In this document: in pieces, positions 9,661 to 18,077 of the stretch
How positions within the stretch are numbered: the first letter of the stretch is position 1
Layout of the letters: the number at the start of each line of letters is the position of its first letter
Source of the DNA: Basidiobolus meristosporus CBS 931.73
Lineage: Eukaryota > Basidiobolomycota > Basidiobolomycetes > Basidiobolales > Basidiobolaceae
DNA: 32,321 nt
Direction: 5' to 3'
Assembly (NCBI GenBank): GCA_002104905.1
Contig: MCFE01000832.1
Location: 1 to 32,321 of the forward strand
Made by a program: the position numbers and the translations under genes
The notes under the pieces: generated by a model
Database searches by the model: none
Seen by the model: only the letters and a program-made list of their open reading frames with translations
Told to the model about the DNA's origin: nothing

Positions 9661-11351
9661 TCAAAATTTGAGCCAAAAAGTGTAAAATGCATATTTTGGC
9701 CTACTGCAATGAGAATAAAGCATACAGACTCCACTATACCAAGGCAAAGAAGCTAATCAAGTCCAGGGATGCGTTGTTTAATGAAAATTTAAAATTTTCA
9801 CAAAAAATGATATCAGATGATGACAAAAATCTGATCTCAAGTCCACCAACTGTCAGGATTGAATCAGAGCAAAACAATGGAAATTTAGTCAAATTACCAA
9901 TCAACCAAAAATCAATTGGATGTAGATGGGTCTTCAAGACAAAATGCAAGGCTGATGGTACAATTGAAAGAAACAAAGCAAGACTTGTGACCAAAGGATA
10001 CTCTCAAACAAAAGGACTTGACTATACTGAGACCTTTGCACTGGTAGCCAAGTTTAATTCCATCAGATTAGTATTGGCAATTGCAGCCAAATATAAGTTT
10101 TTTATTCATCAAATGAATGTAAAAACTGCATTTTTGAATGGAGAACTTGATGAGGAGGTGTATATGGACCAGCCTGATGGGTTTGCTGACCAAGATAACC
10201 CCCATTTGGTCTGCAAGCTTAAAAAGTCACTATATGGTCTCAATCATTCACCAAGACCCTGGAATTGAAAGATAGATTCTTATTTGCAATCTTTGAGTTT
10301 CAGAAGAAGTAATGCTGACTATAGTATATACTATAAGCCAGAGAGACCAAATTCAGCTCTATTAGCTCTATATGTGGATGATCTTATTATAGCTGCCAAT
10401 AACCTAGAAACATTGGAAGAGACTAATTACCGCCTATCTACAGAGTTCAAGATGTCAAATCTAGGAGAACTCAGTTACTACTTAGGGATTAAGCTCTCCA
10501 TAGATAGAAGTACCCAGACTATTACCCTCAGCCAATCCAAGTATATTCAAGATATACTAAAGAAGTACCAAATGGAAGACTGTAAACCGGCAGTTACCCC
10601 AATGGAGACAAACCTTAACTTGGTCAAAATTCAACCAAATCAAGAGAGCTTGGTGCTATCTGAGAGCCCTGACTTTCCTTATCAATTTATGGATGGCAAC
10701 CTGATGAATATCATGCTTGGAACACGTCCAGACATCTCATACTCAGTGGGAGTTGTCAGCCAACATAATCAGAACTATGGATCTGATAATAGTGCAGCAG
10801 TTAAGGGGATTCTTAGATACCTAAAAGGAACTGCTGATATCTGCTTAAGATACACTTATAGGGACTCAGAACAGGATCTTGTGGGATACTCTGATGCAGA
10901 TTGGGGACAAAAGTTAGAAGACAGAAGATCCACCACAGGATACACCTTTCTTTACTGTAAAGGAGCAATATCATGGAATTCAAGAAAGCAACCAACTGTA
11001 GCACTTTCCACCACAGAGGCAGAGTATATGGCAGCCTGTGGAGCTACAAAAGAAGCAATGTGGCTAAGAAAGCTTTTTACAGATTTAGGCATATGTCAAA
11101 AAACGCCTATTGCTTTATTTCAAGATAATCAAGGATGTATATAATTAGGTAGAGTTCCAACTTTTCATGCTAGAACCAAGCACATAGATATTAGACATCA
11201 TTGCATACATGAAGCTATAGAGAATAACTTAGTTAGCTTAGCTTACTGTCCTTCAGATGAAATGATTGCAGATATATTTACCAAACCATTAGCTAGAGAC
11301 AAGTTTGAATATCTTAGGTCAAAATTAGGACTAGTCAGTATGAACATTTAG
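9661..11351 (+). pseudogene. Element A reverse transcriptase / RNase H, broken
   Basis: 9687-10268 covers the linker and first RT motifs (GCRWVFKTK, ARLVTKGYSQ). The motif A Asp is Asn at 10116-10118 (QMNVKTAFLNG). Relative to C, 282 bp (94 codons) is missing in frame around 9885, with TGG(A) microhomology. After a stop at 10266-10268, 10284-11144 gives the intact YVDD box (LYVDDLII) and the RNase H part (YSDADWG, STTEAEYMAACGA, QDNQGC). TAA at 11142-11144 replaces a Gln codon. The natural end is TAG at 11349-11351, followed by the polypurine tract. Confidence 0.9.
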
Positions 11352-11362
11352 CTGAGTGGGAG
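11352..11362 (+). other. Polypurine tract of A
   Basis: CTGAGTGGGAG lies immediately before the 3' LTR, the expected position of the plus-strand primer. The same sequence is found at 20790-20800 in C and, reversed, at 11928-11938 in B. Confidence 0.75.
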
Positions 11363-11580
11363 TGTTGTAAATTTGTAATTCCACCTAAATATTCACCTAA
11401 CTTAGTCACTTAGATCATCACCTTCAAATCCTAGAGAATACTGACCAAATTCCTTGTTGGGATTTACTTGGAATATTTTCACCAAACTACCAGGTACCCA
11501 GTTCATAAAAATTCTCAAAATTGTCCAAACAGTCCCAAACTTTGCGCACATGTTCTTGGGACCTTCCTTAACCTATTCTA
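11363..11580 (+). repeat. 3' LTR of A, first part
   Basis: Begins TGTTGTAAATTTG and is cut at 11580 by insertion of element B. The last five bases, TTCTA (11576-11580), are repeated at 15540-15544 as B's target duplication. Confidence 0.92.
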
Positions 11581-11927
11581 TGTTGTAAGAGTCTTGGAGA
11601 TATTGGAAGTGATTTGGAGAACAAGTAGATTATGTGGTTTTCACTTAATGATTTATTGAATGTAAAAGTAGTACTTATACTTTTACCTGGTCTTGGCATT
11701 GCAAACACGTAGAATAGGTTAAGGAAGGTCCCAAGAACATGTGTGCAAAGTGTGGGGCTGTTTGGACAACTTTGAGAATTTTCATGTTCTGGGTACCTGG
11801 TATTTTGGTGAAAATATTCTAAGTAAATCCCAACAAGGAATTTGGTCAGTATTCTCTAGGATTTGAAGGTGATGATCTAAGTGACTAAGTTAGGTGAATA
11901 TTTAGGTGGAATTACAAATTTACAACA
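11581..11927 (-). repeat. 3' LTR of B
   Basis: 347 bp, TGTTGTAAGAGTC to AAATTTACAACA on the plus strand. Same family as all other LTRs here, with the TATA-flanking inverted repeat slightly changed. Confidence 0.92.
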
Positions 11928-11938
11928 CTCCCACTCAG

Positions 11939-13995
11939 CTAAATGTTCATACTGACTAGTCCTAATTTTGACCTAAGATATTCAAACTTGTCTCTAGCTA
12001 ATGGTTTGGTAAATATATCTGCAATCATTTCATCTGAAGGACAGTAAGCTAAGCTAACTAAGTTATTCTCTATAGCTTCATGTATGAAATGATGTCTAAT
12101 ATCTATGTGCTTGGTTCTAGCATGAAAAGTTGGAATTCTACCTAATTGTATACATCCTTGATTATCTTGAAATAAAGTAATAGGCGTTTTTTGACATAGG
12201 CCTAAATCTGTAAACAGCGTTCTTAACCACATTGCTTTTTTTGTAGCTTCACAGGCTGCCATATACTCTGCCTCTGTGGTGGAAAGTGCTACAGTTGGTT
12301 GCTTTCCTGAATTCCATGATATTGCTCCTTTACAGTAAAGAAAGGTGTATCCTGTGGTGGATCTTCTGTCTTCTAAATTTCATCCCCAATCTGCATCAGA
12401 GTATCCCACAAGATCTTGTTCTGAGTCCTTATCAGTGTATCTTAAGCAGATATCAGCAGTTCCTTTTAGGTATCTAAAAATCTGCTTAACTGCTGCAATA
12501 TGATCAGATCCATAATTCTGATTATGTTGGCTGACAACTCCCACTGAATATGAGATATCTGGACGTGTTCCAAGCATGATATACATCAAACTGCTGACCA
12601 TAGATTAATAAGGAAAGTCAGGGCCTTCAGATGGCACCAAGCTCTCTTGATTTGGTTGAGTTTTGACCAAGTTAAGGTTTGTCTCCATTGGGGTAGCTGC
12701 TGGTTTACAGTCTTCCATTTTGTACTTCTTTAGTATATCTTGAATATACTTGGATTGGCTTAGGGTAATAGTCTGGGTACTTCTGTCTATGGAGAGCTTA
12801 ATCCCTAAGTATTAACTAAGTTCTCCTAGATTGGACATCTTGAACTCCTTAGATAGGCTGGATTTAGTCTCTTCCAATGTTTCTAGGTTATTGGCAGCTA
12901 TAATAAGATCATCCACATATAGAGCTAATAGAACTGGATTTGCTCTATCTGGCGTATAGTATATACTATAGTCAGCATTACTTCATTTGAAACGCAAAGA
13001 TTCCAAATACAAATCTATCTTGCAATTCCAGGCTCTTGGTGATTGTTTGAGACCATATAGTGACTTTTTAAGCTTGCAGACCAAATGGGGGTTATCTTGG
13101 TCAACAAACCCATCAGGCTAGTCCATATACATGTCCTCATCAAGTTCCCCATTCAAAAATGCAGTTTTTAGATCCATTTGATGAGTAAAAAACTTATATT
13201 TAGCTGCAATAGCCAATATTAATCTGATGGAATTAAACTTGGCTACCGGTGCAAAGGTCTCAGTATAGTCAAGTCCTTTTGTTTGAGAGTATCCTTTGGC
13301 TACAAGTCTTGCTTTGCATCTTGCAATTGTACCATCAGCCTTGTATTTTGTCTTGAAGACCCATCTGCATCCAATTGATTTTTGGTTGATTGGTAATTTG
13401 ACCAAGTTCCAAGTTTGATTTTCCATTAGGGCCTGATATTCCTCAGTCATTGCAGATCTCCAAAACTTTGTCTGAGGGCTATTTAGGGCCTCTTTTACAG
13501 TCTGGGGCTCATCAATGGACTGAATAAGCATAGGCTAAGTTTGTACCCTCATTAATATAGTAATTTGGGTTATTTCTTGTACGGTTGGATCTCCGGGCAT
13601 TTGATACTGGAATGATCACTTCTGGGATATTCCTGGGCACTGATTCTGGCTGAACCACAGTTGTAGAGTTCTCTGGAGTGAAAAAATTTTCATTTTTTCA
13701 TCAAAAGAATTTTCATCAAACAACACATCCCTGGACTTGATTAGCTTCTTTGCCTTGGTATTGTAGAGTCTGTATGCCTTACTCTCATTGCAGTAGCCCA
13801 AAAATATGCATTTTACACTTTTTGGCTCAAATTTTGACTGATTTCCGGCCAGTTTTCTGGCATATGCTGTGCACCCAAATATTCTTAAATGTTCTGCACT
13901 TGGTCTGTATCCATACCATGCCTCAAATGGAGTAGAATCACAAAGTATTCTGTTATAACTCCTATTTTTAAGGTATACAGCAGTGGCAACTGATT
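11939..13995 (-). pseudogene. Element B reverse transcriptase / RNase H, broken
   Basis: Pieces: 13801-13616 (post-integrase linker), 13531-13118 (RT start with motif A Asp retained, QMDLKTAFLNG; ETFAPVAKF intact), the YVDD box near 12900-12940, 12601-12380 (connection, YSDADWG) and 12262-11939 (C-terminal RNase H, ending in a natural stop). Stops include TAG at about 13115-13117 where C has CAG, TAA in the ELSYYLG segment near 12814, and TAA near 12604. B keeps the catalytic Asp codon that A and C have lost, so it reports the ancestral state. Confidence 0.88.
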
Positions 13996-14935
13996 CCGCC
14001 TAAAAATCATAGGATAATTTCTGATCATGGATCATAGATCTTGCCATATCAATTGTTGATTGGTTAGCTTGTTCTGCTACTCCATTTTGCTGTGGGGAGT
14101 ATGGTACAGTAGTCTCTTGCTTTATCCCATGAATTTTGCAGAAGTGGATGAAGAGTTTTGAGGTATATTCTCCACCATTGTCAGAGCATATTTTCTTGAT
14201 TTTTTCACCAGTTTCTCTCTCCACCATGGCTTTAAACTCCCTGAGCTTAGACAGGGCTTCTTCCTTTCTCTCCATGAAGTAAACCCATGTGTATCTTGTA
14301 TAATCATCAATAAAAGTGATTAAATACTTCATCCCACCTAAGGATAAATTTTGCATAGGTCCACACAGATCTGAGTGAATTAGATCTAATTTTTTCTTAG
14401 TTTTGATTAACCCAGAGCTCTTGAACGGTTGTCTGGCTTGTTTCCCATATATGCAGGCTTCACAGTGCTCCAAATTAGCTGGGGGATCAATTTTCACTCC
14501 AGAAATTAGCTGATCTTTGATCATTTTATGCAAATAAACAAAATTGATATGCCCAAATCTCCTGTGCCAAAGCATTGGTGTTTCTTCATTTAAGTTACTT
14601 ATATTGGCTTCCAGATATGATGGAATATAAGTCAGCTTGTATAGATTTTGATCTCTGATGCCCAAAGCAATATGGGCACCATTTTGATCAGTGATCCTGC
14701 TTCCAGAATTGTCAAAACTGAAACTAAGTCCTTCTGCTGTGGCCTTGCTTACAGAGAGTAGGTTCTTGGCTATTTCTGGTACATAGAGTACTTCTTTAAA
14801 GGTCAGTGTATGGCTTTCTTCACTGCTTCTAAGGTTTACTTGGATAGTTCCTTCTCCCACTGCATCAAGTGTTCTATCATCACCCATGAAAACCTTCTTA
14901 ATTGGAATTTCTTGATATTGGGTAAAAAGTTCTTT
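13996..14935 (-). pseudogene. Element B integrase, nearly intact core
   Basis: 14887-14000 is an open 295-codon stretch. It starts after the protease, includes the His/Cys zinc region (LWHRRFGHINFVYL, HCEACIYGK) and the DDE core with all three acidic positions present (HSDLCGP, CSDNGGEY, QQNGVAEQ). It is closed by TAG at 14000-13998 where other copies have Trp or Ser. This is the best preserved integrase of the three elements. Confidence 0.9.
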
Positions 14936-15499
14936 TTAGTGTGTAAAGTGTTGAGAAGCTCCAGAGTCAATATACCACATCTGAGAATCCTTGTTTGTGG
15001 TCATATTTAGTGCAAATATGAATAGTCTATCTTCAGTTGTTGCAGCATTTCCATATTCAGGCTTCTTTTGCTGATAATCTCTCTTTTTGAAACACTGGTC
15101 TGATGTGTGTCCTTTCCTTTTGCAGTAGTTGCAAAATAGGTTGCTGTTGCCTTTGTAGGGTCTTGGGTACCTCCTTTGTTGGTTATCATTGCTTATTAAA
15201 GCATTTTCTTCTTCCTTCTTATTGGCGCTTGATTTTCTTAATTCTTCATCCAGGAGCCTTCCATATATGTAATTTAAGGTCAAGTCTTCAGTTCTGGACT
15301 CTAGGGCTGATACAAGGCCCTGAAACCTGTCTGTCAGGCTATTCAGGATGGTAACTATCACATCCTCATCAGTAGTTGGTACGCCCACAGATTCCATCTT
15401 ATCTACCAGCAGGGTAATTCTGTTAATTAGATTTTTCATTTCTTCTCCCGGCAGCATCTTTGTAGTAAAGAATTTTTGTCTCAGATACATCTTCTTAGC
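14936..15499 (-). pseudogene. Element B gag 3' part and protease, 5'-truncated
   Basis: 15490-14936 reads from MYLRQKFFTTKML (mid-Gag) through NSLTDRFQGLVSALESRTEDLTL, the CCHC knuckle (CNYCKRKGHTSDQCF) and the protease motif (WYIDSGASQHFTH). It stops at TAA 14938-14936, a codon that is CAA in A and Z but also TAA in C. The gag frame lacks the 1-nt loss shared by A and C. The upstream Gag half is deleted, with the junction at about 15500 in the LTR remnant. Confidence 0.9.
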
Positions 15500-15539
15500 T
15501 TAGGTGAATATTTAGGTGGAATTACAAATTTTTACAACA
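15500..15539 (-). repeat. 5' LTR remnant of B
   Basis: About 40 bp, TTAGGTGAATATT to TTTTTACAACA on the plus strand, the outermost end of the LTR. The rest of the 5' LTR is deleted through to mid-gag. Confidence 0.88.
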
Positions 15540-15673
15540 TTCTATGTGTATGTAATGCCAAGATCAGGTAAAAGTATAAATACTACTTTTACATTCAATA
15601 AATCATTAAGTGAAAACCACATAATCTACTTGTCCTCCCAATCACTTCCAATATCTCCAAGATACTTACAACT
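15540..15673 (+). repeat. 3' LTR of A, second part
   Basis: After the repeated TTCTA the A LTR resumes with TGTAATGCCAAGATC, carries TATAAATA and AATAAA, and ends CTTACAACT at 15673 (last A changed to T). Its right neighbour starts AAGTTAA, as does the right neighbour of element C. Confidence 0.88.
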
Positions 15674-15727
15674 AAGTTAAAGCTGACACCACATATGATA
15701 AAGTGTCCTGCAAAGATAGGTCATATT
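15674..15727 (+). repeat. 54-bp flank sequence X, copy 1
   Basis: AAGTTAAAGCTGACACC to GGTCATATT, lying between the A 3' LTR and the C 5' LTR. It is repeated with a single difference at 21148-21201 after the C 3' LTR. Confidence 0.93.
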
Positions 15728-16076
15728 TGTTGTAAAAATTTGTATTTCCACCTAAATATTCACCTAACTTAGTCACTTAGATCATCACCTTCAAATCCTA
15801 GAGAATACTGACCAAATTCCTTGTCAGGATTTACTTAGAATATTTTCACCAAAATACCAGGTACCCAGAACATGAAAATTCTCAAAGTTGTCCAAACAGC
15901 CCCAAACTTTGCACCCATGTTTTTGGGACCTTCCTTAACCTATTCTACATGTTTGTAATGCCAAGACCAGGTAAAAGTATAAATTCTACTTTTACATTCA
16001 ATAAACCATTAAGTGAAAACCACATAATCTACTTGTTCTCCAAATCACTTCCAATATCTCCAAGACTCTTACAACA
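15728..16076 (+). repeat. 5' LTR of C
   Basis: 349 bp, TGTTGTAAAAATTTG to CTTACAACA. The GTAAAAGTA / TACTTTTAC inverted repeat is intact, with TATAAATT between. AATAAA follows. Confidence 0.93.
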
Positions 16077-16088
16077 GGTTATGAGCCC
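16077..16088 (+). other. Primer-binding site of C (half-tRNA-iMet type)
   Basis: GGTTATGAGCCC immediately after the LTR, identical to that of A. The gag ATG is at 16081-16083 inside it. Confidence 0.8.
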
Positions 16089-16920
16089 CAAGCTGTCACT
16101 CTCTGCAATGTCTACCACTGCTATTACTGGAATTTTTCCCTCTGCTGAAAAGTTGGATGGATCCAACTACCAAGTGTGGAAGGTGAAGATGAAGATGCTG
16201 CTACAAGAAAGAGGCCTTTGGGATATTGTCATGGGAGAAGAATGCCCTCCTAAAAACATGGGAGAGGAAGCCTTAAAGTACCAGAAGAATTAACAAAGTG
16301 CCTTTAACTGCATATGCCTTAATGTTAAAGACAAATTGCTAATTCAATGCTCAAGAGCAAAAAATGCAAAGAATGCCTTGAAGACATTAGAAGACACTTG
16401 CTAGTCATGTTTGGCTGCTAAGAAAATGTATCTGCGACAACAATTCCTTACTACAAAGATGCTGTCAGCAGAAGAAATGAAAAATCTAATTAACAGATTT
16501 ACCCTGCTGGTAGATAAGATGGAATCTGTGGGCGTACCAACTACTGATGAGGATGTGATAGTTACCATCCTAAATAGCCTGACAGACAGGTTTCCAGGCC
16601 TTGTATCAGCCCTAGAGTCCAGAACTGAAGATTTGACCTTAATTATGTATATGGAAGGCTCCTGGATGAAGAATTAAGAAAATCAAGTGCAAAGAAGAAG
16701 GAAGAAGAATATGCTTTAATAAGCAATACTAACTAACAAAGGAGGTACCCAATACCCTACAAAGGCAGCAGCAACCTGTTTTGTAACTACTGCAAAAGGA
16801 AAGGACACACATCAGACCAGTGCTTCAAAAAGAAAGATAATCAGCAAAAGAAGCCTGAATGTGGAAATGCCACAACTACTGAAGATGGACTATTCATATT
16901 TGCACTAAATATGACCACTA
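16081..16920 (+). pseudogene. Element C gag, broken
   Basis: Same start and N-terminal block as A (MSPKLSLSAM, AEKLDGSNYQVW). A private nonsense change, GAA to TAA, is at 16291-16293. TAG at codon 108 (16402-16404) and the 1-nt loss near 16640 leading to TAA at 16675-16677 are identical to A. The CCHC zinc knuckle is readable near 16782-16827. The product would be the RNA-binding particle protein, but no full-length Gag can be made. Confidence 0.88.
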
Positions 16921-18077
16921 ACAAGGATTCTCAGATATGGTATATTGACTCTGGAGCATCTCAATGCTTTACACACTAAAAAGAACTTTTTACCCAATAT
17001 CAAGAAATTCCAATTAAGATGGTTTTCATGGGTGACATTAGAATACTTGATGTAGTGGGAAAAGGAACTATCCAAGTAAACCTAAGAAGCAGTGAAGGAA
17101 GCCATACATTGACTTTCAAAGAAGTATTTTATATACCAGAAATAGCCAAGAACCTACTATCTATAAGCAAGGCCACTGCAGAAAGACTCAGTTTCAGCTT
17201 TGACAATTCTGGATGCAAGATCACTGATCAAAATGGTGTGCATGTTGCTTTGGGTATCAGAGATCAGAATATATACAAGTTTACTTATATTCCATCATAT
17301 TTGGAAGCCAATATAAGTAATTTAAATGAAGAAACATCAATGCTTTGACACAGGAGTGTTGGGCACATCAATTTTGATTATTTGCGCAAAATGAGCAAAG
17401 ATCAGCTAATTTCTGGAGTAAAAATTGATCCCCCAGCTGATTTGGAGCACTGTGAGACCTGCATATATGGGAAAAAAGCCAGACAACTGTTCAAGAGCTC
17501 TGGGTTGATCAAAACTAAGAAAAAATCTGATCTAACTCACTCAAATCTGTGTGGACCTATGCAAAATTTATCCTTAGGCAGGATGAAGTATTTAATCACC
17601 GTTATTGATGATTATACAAGATATACATGGGTTTACTTCATGGAGAGAAAGGAAGAAGCTCTGTCTAAGTTCGGGGAGTTTAAAGCCATGGCGGAGAGAG
17701 AAACTGGTGAAAAAATCAAGAAAATACGCTCTGACAATGGTGGAGAATATACCTCAAAACTCTTCATCAACTTCTGCAAGATTCATGGGATAAAGCAAGA
17801 AAATAATGTATCATACTCCCCACAGCAAAATGGAGTAGCAGAACATGCTAACAGATCAATAATTGATATGGCAAGATCTATGATCCACAATCAAAAATTA
17901 TCCAATGATTTTTCGGCGGAATCAGTTGCCACTGCTGTATATCTTAAAAATAGGAGTTATAACAGAATAGTTTCTTGTTCTACTCCACTTGAAGCCTGGT
18001 ATGGATACAGACCAAGTGCAGAACATCTAAGAATATTTGGGTGTACAGCATATGGCAAGAAACTGCCCAGAAATTAG
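16921..18077 (+). pseudogene. Element C protease and integrase, broken
   Basis: The protease motif WYIDSGAS is near 16938-16961, followed by TAA at 16977-16979 (CAA in A). 17019-17348 covers the region before the zinc domain and ends where TGG has become TGA (17346-17348). 17382-18077 carries the integrase core. The first catalytic Asp is Asn (HSNLCGP), the second is kept (RSDNGGEY), and the Glu is kept (QQNGVAEH). TAG at 18075-18077 is shared with A. Confidence 0.88.

Larger units (their letters stand above)
11581..15539 (-). mobile_element. Ty1/copia retrotransposon B, nested in A, 5'-deleted
   Basis: 3959 bp in minus orientation with a perfect 5-bp target duplication TTCTA (11576-11580, 15540-15544). 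3' LTR 11581-11927. Polypurine tract 11928-11938 (reversed). RNase H, RT, integrase, protease and Gag follow from left to right in reverse. At the right end most of the 5' LTR, the primer-binding site and the first 110 or so gag codons are missing. Only about 40 bp of the outer LTR end (15500-15539) remains. B inserted after A, so A is older. Confidence 0.93.
7314..15673 (+). mobile_element. Ty1/copia LTR retrotransposon A, interrupted by element B
   Basis: 5' LTR 7314-7659; internal region 7660-11362; 3' LTR 11363-11580 plus 15545-15673 (347 bp when B and its duplicated ttcta are removed). Domain order Gag, protease, integrase, RT, RNase H defines Ty1/copia (Pseudoviridae type). Without B, A is about 4.40 kb, and adding back a 282-bp internal deletion gives about 4.68 kb, like element C. 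The flanks do not match (tttat at 7309-7313, aagtt after 15673), so there is no target duplication for the pair of LTRs as they stand. Multiple stops and frameshifts make it non-autonomous. Confidence 0.93.
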
